Shown here piece after piece: positions 1 to 7,785 of a DNA stretch of 64,000 nt. The translations under genes were made by a program, and so were the position numbers. How positions within the stretch are numbered: position 1 is the stretch's first letter; each line of letters opens with the position of its first letter. Source of the DNA: Melghirimyces algeriensis (lineage in GTDB: Bacteria; Bacillota; Bacilli; Thermoactinomycetales; DSM-45169); the NCBI RefSeq assembly GCF_900182565.1, contig NZ_FXTI01000002.1, positions 124,001-188,000 on the forward strand. The letters run 5' to 3'. A model generated the notes under the pieces. That model saw nothing but the letters and a program-made list of their open reading frames with translations, made no database searches and was not told where the DNA came from.

Positions 1-540
1 ACTCATGGCCGTCGCTGATCCAACTTCCGCCTGGCATCCTCCCGCTGCTCCGGAAATAAAGGCATTATTGGCGATACAATAACCGATTGCTCCACTGACA
101 AACAAAGCCCTTACCATTGTCTCCCGATCAGAACCCAGTCGGTCCGCTGCGGTAAACACGCAACCGGGCAGGATACCACAGGCGCCTGCCGTCGGCGTGG
201 CTACAATGGTTCCCATCGCAGCATTCACTTCTGAGACGGACATTGAGCGGGAAACCGCATCCAACACTTCCGCACCGGACAAGAGCACATTGGATTCTTT
301 GATATAGTTTCGGATCTTTTGTGCATCACCGCCAGACAAGCCGCTTTGCGATTTGATTTCTTCCTGCAATCCTTTCTGAATGGCTTTTTCCATAATGTCA
401 AGGTTTTCTTCCATCTGTTTAAAGACTTCATCACGTGACTTGTCAAATGTCTCCATCTCTTTTTGAATCATCACATCCGAAATGGATAAACCTTCTGACT
501 CAGCCAATTCCACCAATTCTGCCACAGAACGAAAATTCAT
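1..540 (-). CDS. sdaAA: L-serine dehydratase, iron-sulfur-dependent, alpha subunit (3' part outside window)
   Basis: Open for 180 codons from an ATG at 540 to the window edge, so the C-terminal part is missing. The family normally has about 300 residues. The alpha subunit carries the [4Fe-4S] catalytic core that deaminates serine to pyruvate and ammonia and works with the beta subunit encoded just upstream (826-1482). The visible part contains the family blocks SEVNAAMGTIVATPTAGACG and SGAAGGCQAEVGSA, with the Cys of GACG and of GGCQ in place. A Shine-Dalgarno AAAGGGAG precedes the start. A terminator hairpin separates it from sdaAB, and a CcpA-like site lies at 686-699, so it may be transcribed partly on its own. 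Function is recognised from family sequence; regulation is inferred. Confidence 0.95.
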   Translation of the reverse strand, partial: MNFRSVAELVELAESEGLSISDVMIQKEMETFDKSRDEVFKQMEENLDIMEKAIQKGLQEEIKSQSGLSGGDAQKIRNYIKESNVLLSGAEVLDAVSRSMSVSEVNAAMGTIVATPTAGACGILPGCVFTAADRLGSDRETMVRALFVSGAIGYCIANNAFISGAAGGCQAEVGSATAMS

Positions 541-685
541 CCTATCGACTCCCTTTCTCACGATGATTTATTTTAACAGCGGGGAGCTCTTTCAATGGTT
601 TCTCCAGACAAGCTCTTCAGCAACATGTTTATACAGTTTTCCCTAATCGAGGCGTTTTCCTGTCTATGAAAAATGCATTCATTCA

Positions 686-699
686 AGAAAGCGCTTAAC
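686..699. promoter_or_regulatory. Possible cre (CcpA) site ahead of sdaAA
   Basis: AGAAAGCGCTTAAC matches the catabolite-responsive element pattern around the central AARCG core with about three mismatches at the edges. It lies 150 bp upstream of sdaAA. No good -35/-10 pair could be fixed next to it, so the assignment is tentative. Confidence 0.3.
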
Positions 700-751
700 T
701 CTTCTCAAGCTCATTTTAACATAACCACCGCCCTCACATGAGTTTACGGGT

Positions 752-800
752 AAAAAAGCCGCCAACTTCGCAGGTAAAACCGTTGAAGTGGCGGCTTTTT
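752..800 (-). terminator. Rho-independent terminator after sdaAB
   Basis: On the minus strand GCCGCCACTTC pairs with GAAGTTGGCGGC (one bulged base) around a loop of about 18 nt, followed by six T. It lies directly downstream of the sdaAB stop and upstream of sdaAA, so it partly uncouples the two subunit genes. Confidence 0.7.
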
Positions 801-825
801 GTTCATCTGTCACTTTTTTTGGAAA

Positions 826-1482
826 TTACAAAGCTGTAACTCCGGTAATATCGGGAAGCTGGGTCAGCTCTTCCAAAAGTTCCGCATTCATTGACTGATC
901 GGTCTCAATGATCATTAATGCCTCCGAGCCTTTTTCTTTCCGGGAAACTTGCATATAGCCAATGTTGATTCGCTGGTCGGCTAAAACGGATGCCACTTTG
1001 GCCACTGCACCGTACCGGTCATGGTGTGTCACCAACAAAGCCGGGGAGTTGCCGGAAAGCTTCAATTCAAATCCGTTCAACTCCACAATCTCCATTTTTC
1101 CTCCACCGATGGAGATTCCAACCACTTCGATCTCCCCAGCATCGTCTTCCAAATGGATGCGGGCTGTATTGGGATGATCCGGAACCTCCTCCGACTCAAT
1201 AAATGTAACGTCCATTCCTTCATCCCGTGCAATTTCCAAAGAACGGACAATCCGTTCATCATGGGTATCAAAGTCAAGAATTCCACCGATTATGGCAATA
1301 TCCGTTCCATGACCTCGATAGGTTTTGGCAAAAGATCCATAGAATGTCACGGTGACACGCTTGGGCTTGCGCCCAAACAATGAACGGGCTGCCCGTCCGA
1401 TTCTGGCTGCACCGGCAGTATGCGAACTGGAAGGTCCAATCATCACTGGACCGATAATATCAAAAACAGAGCGATATTTCAT
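826..1482 (-). CDS. sdaAB: L-serine dehydratase, iron-sulfur-dependent, beta subunit
   Basis: 218 residues. The start is the ATG at 1482, preceded by AGGGGGGAG with 5 nt spacing; a GTG six codons upstream is in frame but lacks a ribosome binding site. The N-terminus has the signature GPSSSHTAGAARIGR of the SDH beta domain (residues about 12-26), and the last 75 residues form an ACT domain (LLVTHHDRYGAVAKVASVLA). It pairs with SdaAA to give the two-subunit serine dehydratase. The gene is third from the end of a minus-strand run yloU-fakA-degV-sdaAB-sdaAA, 42 bp after degV. Length and motifs are typical for Bacillus-type enzymes. Confidence 0.95.
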   Translation of the reverse strand: MKYRSVFDIIGPVMIGPSSSHTAGAARIGRAARSLFGRKPKRVTVTFYGSFAKTYRGHGTDIAIIGGILDFDTHDERIVRSLEIARDEGMDVTFIESEEVPDHPNTARIHLEDDAGEIEVVGISIGGGKMEIVELNGFELKLSGNSPALLVTHHDRYGAVAKVASVLADQRINIGYMQVSRKEKGSEALMIIETDQSMNAELLEELTQLPDITGVTAL

Positions 1483-1524
1483 AAGCTCCCCCCTTGTCAC
1501 AACCGTCCGGTATAATCCCTATAG

Positions 1525-2382
1525 CTAAGGCTGTACCGGAACAGCCACAACAGCAATGGTTCCGGGACCTGTATGGGCTCCGATCACCGGCCCGATATGA
1601 GTAAATTGCACATCCTCAAACCCAAAGGTCTCTCTTAAACGATCTGCCCATTTCTCCGCTTCTTCCCGGTTATCCGTATACATCACAGCGGCCTTTTCAA
1701 GCCCTTCTGGCATTTTCTCTTTCAATATATTAAAAATCCGGGCTGTTGCCTTGTTCTTTCCACGAACCTTTTCAACCGCATATACCTCCCCATCATTATT
1801 GATAGAAAGAATGGGTTTAATATTTAATAATGACCCGACCACAGCAGAAGCTTTTCCAATTCGTCCGCCTTTTTGAAGGTAATCCAAGGTATCGACAAGG
1901 AAATATACCTCTTTGCTTTCCATGACCCGACGGGCGACAGCCACACATTCATCCATTGATTTCCCCTCTTGCGCCGCCTGAGCCGCTGCCACAACAATGG
2001 TTCCAATCGCATAAGAGGCGGTTTTGGAATCCAGCACGGTCACATTGATTTCGCCTTCCACCATGGACTTTGCCAAAGTCGCCGATTGATAGGTTCCGCT
2101 GAAAGCGGAAGAAAGATGAATGGACAAAATTTCTGTACTTCCATTCTCCATCGCTTCACGGTAAGCCTCAACAAAATCACTCGGAGAAGGTTGAGAGGTC
2201 GTCGGCATCTGGTCAATTTCTTTGAGCCGACTATAAAATTCAGAGGAACTAATATTCACGCCATCCAGATAAGATTCACTCGCCAGATGCACTTTCAAAG
2301 GGACAACCGAGATTCCAAGTTCCTTGACAAGATCCTTGGGAATGTCAGCCGTGCTGTCTGTAATCACCTGAACTTTAGCCAT
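1525..2382 (-). CDS. DegV family fatty acid-binding protein (FakB-like)
   Basis: 285 residues, starting at ATG 2382 with GGGGGTG upstream. N-terminal VITDSTADIPKDLVKELGI is the DegV hallmark; the TSQPSPSDF and SIHLSSAFSGTYQSA blocks line the lipid head-group site, and GKASAVVGSLLNIKPIL is also typical. DegV proteins (FakB) bind a fatty acid and present it to the kinase FakA, giving acyl phosphate for phospholipid synthesis. The gene lies 22 bp downstream of fakA, so the kinase and its acyl carrier are probably co-expressed. Which fatty acid it prefers cannot be read from the sequence. Cytosolic; no signal peptide. Confidence 0.9.
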   Translation of the reverse strand: MAKVQVITDSTADIPKDLVKELGISVVPLKVHLASESYLDGVNISSSEFYSRLKEIDQMPTTSQPSPSDFVEAYREAMENGSTEILSIHLSSAFSGTYQSATLAKSMVEGEINVTVLDSKTASYAIGTIVVAAAQAAQEGKSMDECVAVARRVMESKEVYFLVDTLDYLQKGGRIGKASAVVGSLLNIKPILSINNDGEVYAVEKVRGKNKATARIFNILKEKMPEGLEKAAVMYTDNREEAEKWADRLRETFGFEDVQFTHIGPVIGAHTGPGTIAVVAVPVQP

Positions 2383-2404
2383 CGGTGCACCCCCGTGCGA
2401 TAAT

Positions 2405-4084
2405 TTACTCTACTGAGAAAAGAAAATAGTAAAGTGGCTGTCCGCCATCATGAACTTCTACTTCCACATCGGGATATTTCTCATCCAAAAAGCGGGTCAA
2501 TGCCTCCACCTGCTCTTGAGCAACATCTTCTCCATAGATCAGAGTAACCATGTCTGCATCCGCTTCCAGCATCTCGGATAGCAACTCACAGGACGTCGGG
2601 ATCAAGTCCTTCCCGCTTGTTATTATTTTTCCATCCTTAATTCCCAGAAAATCTCCCTCTGCAATCTCTTTTCCATGGTAACTGGAATCCCGGACGGCAT
2701 AGGTTACTTCACCGGATTGTACAGCCTCAGCACCTTTTAGCATCCGATCCCGATTCACGTTGGATTCTTCCTCAGGATTGAAGGAAAGTAAAGCCGCCAA
2801 GCCTTGGGGAATGGTTCGCGTGGGCAACACAGTGATTGGAGTATCCACCAGTTCCACGACTTGTTCCGCCGTCAAAATAATGTTTTTATTATTGGGAAGT
2901 ACAAATACATGGCTGGCACGAATTTGCTTTACCGCTTGTATCAACTCTTCGGTGCTGGGATTCATCGTCTGACCACCCTGGATTACCACATCGACTCCCA
3001 AACTCTCGAAAATGTCGGCAACTCCATCACCGGTAGCCACAGCCACAATTCCGTAGGGTTTGGGTTCCGTCGGCTCTTGCTGGGGTGACTCCTTTTCCAT
3101 AATGGACGAATGTTGTTCCCGCATATTTTCGATTTTAATGCGGGTCAATTCTCCATACTGCTGACCATAGGTCAGTGTCTCACCGGGATGCTCTGCATGA
3201 ATGTGCACTTTCACCAAATCATCATCAGCAACCACCAGCAGTGAATCACCGTGCTTTTCCAGCTCTTTGCGAAAGCGCTCTTCCTGAAAGGTTTTTTTGC
3301 CCGGTTGCGTGGAATCCAATTTGACAATAAACTCCGTACAGTAACCGTATTCAATATCACCTGTTTCAAAGTGAGCCTGAGCTGTCTGACTATAAGTCCT
3401 CTCTTCCAGACGTTCCAAGTCGGAAGAAGCTTGAACAGGTTCTGTGATCGAGTAGGAAATATTCTCTCCGGAGAGAGCGGCCAAAAAACCTTCGTAAATC
3501 AATACAAGACCTTGCCCGCCTGCATCCACTACATTCGCCTGAGCCAAAACAGGCAATTGTTCAGGTGTACGGCTCAGTGCAGCCCGTGCTTCCTCCAAAA
3601 CCGCCTGCATCCACTCAACAAGCGTTTCGTTTTGTACAGATAAAGGAACCGCCTTTTCCGCTGCCTCCCTAGCCACAGTTAGAACCGTTCCTTCCACGGG
3701 TTTGATCACCGCTTGGTAGGCTGTCTCTACCCCTCGCTTCAATCCTTCAGCAAACTGTCGGGCAGTTAGACTCGCCTTGTCAGCCACTGCTTTTCCAAAA
3801 CCGCGGAAAAGTTGGGACAGGATCACACCTGAGTTTCCCCTCGCTCCCATCAGAAGGCCCTTGGAAAGCGCTTCCGCCAGTTCCCCTACATGAGCGCTGG
3901 AAACCGCTTTTCTCTCCATTTCCTTCACTCCGGAAGCCAGAGTCAGGTTCATATTGGTACCCGTGTCGCCGTCTGGGACAGGAAAAACATTCAAGGCGTT
4001 TACCTTCTCCACAGAGCGATCCAACCGGTCCGCCCCCGCTCGAATCATACTCAAAAATGTCTGTGAATCGATCTCTTGTACCAA
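2405..4084 (-). CDS. fakA: Fatty acid kinase FakA (DAK2/DegV-domain protein, YloV type)
   Basis: 559 residues starting at a TTG (4084) with AAGGAGG seven bases upstream; no better ATG is available. The N-terminal DhaL-like kinase domain (residues 1-200) shows NVFPVPDGDTGTNM, the Mg-ATP-binding aspartates, and GARGNSGVILSQLFRGF. The central region and C-terminal half (about 330-559) match the FakA middle and EDD/DegV-like domains, including VVIQGGQTMNPSTEELI. FakA phosphorylates fatty acids bound to FakB (DegV) proteins, and a FakB candidate is the next gene. It follows yloU by 12 bp, the same order as in Bacillus. Length is typical (about 550). Confidence 0.93.
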   Translation of the reverse strand: MVQEIDSQTFLSMIRAGADRLDRSVEKVNALNVFPVPDGDTGTNMNLTLASGVKEMERKAVSSAHVGELAEALSKGLLMGARGNSGVILSQLFRGFGKAVADKASLTARQFAEGLKRGVETAYQAVIKPVEGTVLTVAREAAEKAVPLSVQNETLVEWMQAVLEEARAALSRTPEQLPVLAQANVVDAGGQGLVLIYEGFLAALSGENISYSITEPVQASSDLERLEERTYSQTAQAHFETGDIEYGYCTEFIVKLDSTQPGKKTFQEERFRKELEKHGDSLLVVADDDLVKVHIHAEHPGETLTYGQQYGELTRIKIENMREQHSSIMEKESPQQEPTEPKPYGIVAVATGDGVADIFESLGVDVVIQGGQTMNPSTEELIQAVKQIRASHVFVLPNNKNIILTAEQVVELVDTPITVLPTRTIPQGLAALLSFNPEEESNVNRDRMLKGAEAVQSGEVTYAVRDSSYHGKEIAEGDFLGIKDGKIITSGKDLIPTSCELLSEMLEADADMVTLIYGEDVAQEQVEALTRFLDEKYPDVEVEVHDGGQPLYYFLFSVE

Positions 4085-4096
4085 CAGTGATCCTCC

Positions 4097-4462
4097 TTAC
4101 TCTTCGCTTACCAAACGGACACCTTGAACAAACATATTCACACGGCTAACCTTCAACCCCACCAGCTGATCCAGAGTGTACTTCACTTTAGACTGTACAT
4201 TGTGGGCCACGACGGAAATCTTTGTACCATATCCCACAATGATATGCATATCGATCTCCACTCCATGCTCCGTGTTGCGAACCTCAATGCCCTTACTCCA
4301 GTTTTCTCTGCCAAGGAGTTCAGAAATCCCGTCTTTCAGTTGACTCCGGGAAGCCATTCCCACCAAGCCATAACAATCCATGGCCGCAACACCGGCAATG
4401 GTTGCAATGGCTTCGTTGGATACTTCAATTTGTCCATACTGGGTCGAAACATCTAGAGTCAT
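4097..4462 (-). CDS. Asp23/Gls24 family envelope stress response protein (YloU)
   Basis: 121 residues. ATG at 4462 is used because GGGGAGGAATAAT precedes it; an in-frame TTG five codons upstream overlaps that ribosome binding site. The sequence has the Asp23 family core (GQIEVSNEAIATIAGVAAMD near the start, GMASRSQLKDGI, then a hydrophilic repeat EVDMHI-like strand and VQSKVKYTLDQL). Members are small cytosolic or membrane-associated proteins linked to envelope homeostasis; the exact role is not established. It is the first gene of the yloU-fakA-degV-sdaAB run and has a good sigma-A-type promoter at 4574-4602. Confidence 0.88.
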   Translation of the reverse strand: MTLDVSTQYGQIEVSNEAIATIAGVAAMDCYGLVGMASRSQLKDGISELLGRENWSKGIEVRNTEHGVEIDMHIIVGYGTKISVVAHNVQSKVKYTLDQLVGLKVSRVNMFVQGVRLVSEE

Positions 4463-4573
4463 ATTATTCCTCCCCAAAAGGGTATCCGTTCAGGATCCAT
4501 TTTTTAAAATTTTCCTTTGTTTTCAGGCATGTTATGATCTAGTTAGTTTTAAGAGTTTCCGCTCTTTGTCTCA

Positions 4574-4602
4574 AGTATACTGTCAGCCTTTGACTGGAGC
4601 AA
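4574..4602 (-). promoter_or_regulatory. Promoter of yloU-fakA-degV
   Basis: On the minus strand TTGCTC, 17 bp spacer, TATACT. It lies about 110 bp upstream of the yloU ATG and points away from the rpmB promoter, giving a divergent promoter region between 4463 and 4804. Confidence 0.65.
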
Positions 4603-4687
4603 GGGGTAGATCCGGCAAGGTAGAGGTTTGTACGTCTGCCTGTCTCCCAAAAACAGATACACTCATCATACTGAAGACATCCTTTTG

Positions 4688-4716
4688 TTGCAAGGAAATA
4701 GCCCTTGTGCTAAAAT
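4688..4716 (+). promoter_or_regulatory. Promoter of rpmB
   Basis: TTGCAA, 17 bp spacer, TAAAAT, with an extended -10 TG two bases upstream (TGCTAAAAT). The resulting 5' leader would be about 80 nt. Confidence 0.75.
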
Positions 4717-4804
4717 GGTGAAGTATTTTGTTGCAGGAAGAACCTGTTCAACCTTCCTGACGGATGTGAAATGCGTTTCCCAAAAAGGGGAGGAGGTGGG
4801 CAAC

Positions 4805-4993
4805 ATGGCACGTCGTTGCTATATCACCGGAAAAGAGGGTCATGCCGGCAATAAGGTCAGCCACTCCAACCGGAAAACCCGTCGCAAATGGGGCGCCAAC
4901 GTTCAGAAAGTACGGATTCTGGTCGATGGCAAACCAAAGCGTGTTTATGTAAGCACGAAAGCTCTCAAATCGGGGAAAGTAACCCGCGCCTGA
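4805..4993 (+). CDS. rpmB: 50S ribosomal protein L28
   Basis: 62 residues. ATG at 4805 follows GGGGAGGAGGTGGGCAAC. The protein is a complete L28: MARRCYITGKEG at the start, SHSNRKTRRKWGANVQK in the middle, and VRILVDGKPKRVYVSTKALK followed by a basic tail. Only one cysteine is present, so this is the form without the four-cysteine zinc ribbon. It is monocistronic, opposite to all neighbours, with its own promoter (4688-4716) and terminator (5017-5045). The same head-to-head arrangement with yloU occurs in Bacillus. Confidence 0.97.
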   Translation: MARRCYITGKEGHAGNKVSHSNRKTRRKWGANVQKVRILVDGKPKRVYVSTKALKSGKVTRA

Positions 4994-5016
4994 CGGAATG
5001 CGGTTTTTTTTCACGA

Positions 5017-5045
5017 AAAGCACCCTCTGAGGGGTGCTTTTTTTC
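5017..5045 (+). terminator. Terminator of rpmB
   Basis: AGCACCC-TCTGA-GGGGTGCT followed by seven T, beginning 24 bp after the rpmB stop. Confidence 0.85.
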
Positions 5046-5296
5046 AAATACAAAGTCGGCCGCTTATAGCAGCCAACCTAACCCTTTTGTCCGATATATC
5101 CTAATAAGACACAGATGACGCCACTGTTTCGGACAAACAAAAATGGAACGCTTCAGTGATCCTGTGATGGAAGCTGGAAAAGAAAAGAAGATGGATGGTT
5201 GGCAACCTTTATGCATCCATATCGGTTTAATCACTTTGCAATTTTCCACAAAACGCAACACACAGATAACCAACCAACATCAGCACAATTTCAGCT
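5046..5296. other. Intergenic region without a recognisable gene
   Basis: About 250 bp between the rpmB terminator and the spoVM stop. No supported reading frame. The only structure noticed is a perfect 9-bp inverted repeat, TTTGTCCGA (5086-5094) and TCGGACAAA (5129-5137), with 34 bases between the arms. No T-run follows on the minus strand, so it is not an obvious terminator for spoVM. Confidence 0.5.
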
Positions 5297-5380
5297 TTAT
5301 TTTTGGCGTTGCCAGACGCTGAATAGGGCTTTAACGATCCCGCCGAGGAACTTTGGAAGTTTAACGGTGTAAAATCGCAC
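5297..5380 (-). CDS. spoVM: Stage V sporulation protein SpoVM
   Basis: 27 residues from a GTG at 5380, with AAGGAGG seven bases upstream. The product begins MRFYTVKLPKFLGGIVKA and matches the SpoVM family over nearly its full length (the family has 26 residues). It keeps the helix-breaking proline at position 9, the FLGGIV core and a basic C-terminus. SpoVM is an amphipathic helix that recognises the convex outer forespore membrane and anchors SpoIVA for coat assembly. Its location between thiN and rpmB is exactly that in Bacillus subtilis, which supports the call. It is expected to be expressed in the mother cell, but no sigma-E promoter could be confirmed in the AT-rich DNA upstream. Confidence 0.95.
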   Translation of the reverse strand: MRFYTVKLPKFLGGIVKALFSVWQRQK

Positions 5381-5490
5381 CCCGATTCCTCCTTCACCCT
5401 GTTGATTCCAAAGCAACGTAGCACCCTGTCACTTATATATATTCTATAAAGATGCGATTGTGCCTAGAACTTGAATCGGAGAAGACAGGA

Positions 5491-6138
5491 TCAGTCCATA
5501 CTTTCCACCACTAACAGCTTCCCGGAAGACGCACGAATCTTTGCCGGGGAAGCTACAATTTCATTGCTGATCCCCACGGGGTCCTTCCGTAACAGTGTGG
5601 CACCGTTTAAAGGATACCGAAATCCCTCCAAATCAATCCCCTCTACACAATCACTCAGGGGCAAAAGGGAAACATAGCGAAACATTCCGGAAGTGATTTC
5701 CATCTCCCCACTTCGTCCTCCGCAGTAAAGGGTCAAGCGGTTTTTCGCATTGCGGATGACTCCCTTGACACCGGCAGACTCAATTTTCTCCAGGAGAAAA
5801 ACATTGGCAAGGGCATGATCAAAACGGGAGCCTCCCAGTGCCCCCAGAATCAGGATTTCCTCCGCTTTCTCCGCCAATGCCTGTTCCACAGCATACTGTG
5901 TATCCGTCCAATCTTTTTCCGCTGGAAGTCGCCTTACTTTAATCCTGTTTTCTTCCAATCGATCCGGAAGATCTGCTCTGACCGTATCAAAATCCCCCAC
6001 TGCCCAATGAAAAGGTACATGGTTTTTTCGCAAGGAAACAATTCCACCATCTACACCCACTACCCGGTCTTCCGGACGAATTTCCTTCAGTTCATCAGCG
6101 CTGAGATCTCCTCCCGCGACAATCACCCAACGATTCAT
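5491..6138 (-). CDS. thiN: Thiamine pyrophosphokinase
   Basis: 215 residues. ATG at 6138 gives MNRWVIVAGGDL; upstream in-frame codons overlap rpe and would add a non-homologous extension. The N-terminal catalytic domain shows DRVVGVDGGI, WAVGDFDTV and PAEKDWTDTQYAVEQAL, the acidic residues that bind Mg and ATP, then LGALGGSRFDHALAN. The C-terminal third is the small beta-barrel thiamine-binding domain. It transfers pyrophosphate from ATP to thiamine. It follows rpe by 10 bp and is the last gene of the prpC-prkC-rsgA-rpe-thiN run. The ribosome binding site is weak (GAAGTGGG), suggesting translational coupling to rpe. Confidence 0.93.
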   Translation of the reverse strand: MNRWVIVAGGDLSADELKEIRPEDRVVGVDGGIVSLRKNHVPFHWAVGDFDTVRADLPDRLEENRIKVRRLPAEKDWTDTQYAVEQALAEKAEEILILGALGGSRFDHALANVFLLEKIESAGVKGVIRNAKNRLTLYCGGRSGEMEITSGMFRYVSLLPLSDCVEGIDLEGFRYPLNGATLLRKDPVGISNEIVASPAKIRASSGKLLVVESMD

Positions 6139-6148
6139 TTTTCCCACT

Positions 6149-6814
6149 TCAGACAGCGCCCTCTTCTGCCCCGGAGCGGATGGACTGAATGGCATGCCTG
6201 CGATCCGATTGACCAAACACAGCCGATCCAGCAACAAAAACGGTCGCTCCAGCCTTTGCGGTCTCTTCCGCCGTTTTTGGATTGATTCCCCCATCCACCT
6301 GCAGTTCCACATGGCTGAGACCTCTTGCATCCAGCATGGAACGCATCTTCTGAATCTTATCCAACACACCGGGGATAAACGCCTGTCCACCAAATCCCGG
6401 ATTGACTGTCATCAACAAAACGAGATCCAGATCTGACAGGATGGGCTGTAAAATCTCTGCCGGAGTGGCCGGGTTCAAAACCACACCTGCCCGGACGCCA
6501 TGCTCCTTGATCAGATGAACCGTGCGATGCAGATGCGGACAGGTCTCCTGATGAACGGAAATCCAGTCTGCGCCTGCTTTTGCAAAATCGGAAATATAGC
6601 GATCCGGATCTTCAATCATCAGATGAACATCCAGTGGAAGCCGGGTTCGGGGTCGAAGCGCTTCCACAATCAAGGGACCAATCGTAATATTGGGAACAAA
6701 ACGGCCATCCATGACATCGACATGAATCCAATCCGCTCCAGCTCGCTCTACCTCCTGAACCTCTTCAGCTAAACGCCCAAAGTCGGCAGAGAGAATGGAA
6801 GGTGCGATTTTCAT
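6149..6814 (-). CDS. rpe: Ribulose-phosphate 3-epimerase
   Basis: 221 residues, ATG at 6814, four bases after the rsgA stop. A TIM-barrel epimerase of the pentose phosphate pathway interconverting ribulose-5-P and xylulose-5-P. Family blocks are all present: MKIAPSILSADFGRL, WIHVDVMDGRFVPNITIG, PLDVHLMIEDP, LMTVNPGFGGQ and VDGGINPKTA, giving the metal-binding histidines and the two catalytic aspartates. Length is normal. Position between rsgA and thiN is as in Bacillus. Confidence 0.97.
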   Translation of the reverse strand: MKIAPSILSADFGRLAEEVQEVERAGADWIHVDVMDGRFVPNITIGPLIVEALRPRTRLPLDVHLMIEDPDRYISDFAKAGADWISVHQETCPHLHRTVHLIKEHGVRAGVVLNPATPAEILQPILSDLDLVLLMTVNPGFGGQAFIPGVLDKIQKMRSMLDARGLSHVELQVDGGINPKTAEETAKAGATVFVAGSAVFGQSDRRHAIQSIRSGAEEGAV

Positions 6815-6817
6815 TTC

Positions 6818-7693
6818 TCAATACCTCCGCTGCTCTTTGATTTCCTCCAAAAACTGCAGGTAATGACGATACCGTGTTTGATGGATCTCACCCTGCTTCA
6901 GTGCAGTCCTCACCCGGCAATGGGGTTCCCTTTGGTGTAAACATCCGCGGAACTTGCACTCCGGTGCCAGAGAGGCAATTTCCGGAAAACAATTGCCCAA
7001 TTCCGTCTCTTCCATCACTCCAAAGGATAACTGGCTGAATCCCGGCGTATCCGCCACCTGACCTCCCTCCGGAAGATCCAGAATCTCCACGTGGCGGGTG
7101 GTATGACGACCCCGTCCCAGTTTTCGGCTCACTTCCCCGGTCTTTAATTCAAGCGTAGGAAGGATACCATTTAACAGAGAGGATTTGCCCACCCCGGACG
7201 GTCCGGCAAATACAGACAATCGATCCTTCAGCGCTTCCTTCAACGCTTTGATCCCCTCTCCGGTAGGAGCACTGGTGGTAAGGATGGGATAATCCGTCCC
7301 GCTGTACACCTGATAAATGGCGTCTGCTTCCGCAGGGTCTTCCAGAAGATCCTGCTTTGTCAAGCAGATGAGAATCTCCATTCCTTCCCGCTCCGCATGA
7401 ACCAAAAACCGATCCAAAAGCTCCAGCTGAATCCTAGGCTCTCGAAAGGAAGCCACCACCACCGCCTGATCCACATTGGCCATCGGTGGACGAATCAACG
7501 CATTCTTCCGCGGATGGAGATCCGTCACCCACCCTTCGCCAGGTTCGGTTTCCTCATAGGTGACCCAGTCCCCGACCAAGGGAGACCACTTCTTTTTTTT
7601 AAACAGCCCGCGCGCCCGACATTGAACATCCCCCTGGGGCGTTCGGACATAATAAAAGCCACTGACTGCACGTACAATCTGCCCTTCCGGCAT
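6818..7693 (-). CDS. rsgA: Ribosome small subunit-dependent GTPase RsgA (YloQ/CpgA)
   Basis: 291 residues; ATG at 7693 preceded by AAAGGAGG. Order of domains: OB-fold (1-65), circularly permuted GTPase with the G4 block LTKQDL before the P-loop GPSGVGKSSLLNG (about residue 167) and G3 DTPGFSQL, and a C-terminal zinc knuckle with ECKFRGCLHQREPHCRV. It acts in late 30S subunit maturation. In Bacillus it is also a substrate of the kinase PrkC, whose gene lies immediately upstream here. A strong terminator-like hairpin (7716-7755) separates the two genes although the order is that of an operon. Confidence 0.96.
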   Translation of the reverse strand: MPEGQIVRAVSGFYYVRTPQGDVQCRARGLFKKKKWSPLVGDWVTYEETEPGEGWVTDLHPRKNALIRPPMANVDQAVVVASFREPRIQLELLDRFLVHAEREGMEILICLTKQDLLEDPAEADAIYQVYSGTDYPILTTSAPTGEGIKALKEALKDRLSVFAGPSGVGKSSLLNGILPTLELKTGEVSRKLGRGRHTTRHVEILDLPEGGQVADTPGFSQLSFGVMEETELGNCFPEIASLAPECKFRGCLHQREPHCRVRTALKQGEIHQTRYRHYLQFLEEIKEQRRY

Positions 7694-7715
7694 ACCGTTC
7701 CTCCTTTAACGTGAA

Positions 7716-7755
7716 TAAAAAGCAATGAGAACGAAGCCGCTGCCTCGTTCTCATT
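7716..7755 (-). terminator. Terminator-like hairpin between prkC and rsgA
   Basis: Minus strand: AATGAGAACGA pairs with TCGTTCTCATT around a 10-nt loop, then GCTTTTTATT. It begins 30 bp after the prkC stop and ends about 15 bp before the rsgA ribosome binding site. It looks like a true rho-independent terminator inside a conserved operon, so rsgA-rpe-thiN would rely on read-through or on another promoter. Confidence 0.75.
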
Positions 7756-7785
7756 ATGATCCAAAACATGGATCAGGATCAACTC

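Noticed and set aside
4748..5053. 101-codon minus-strand frame opposite rpmB
   Set aside because: Entirely antisense to L28 and its terminator.
5227..5424. 65-codon minus-strand frame over spoVM
   Set aside because: It reads spoVM out of frame and has no ribosome binding site; the 27-codon frame gives a perfect SpoVM instead.
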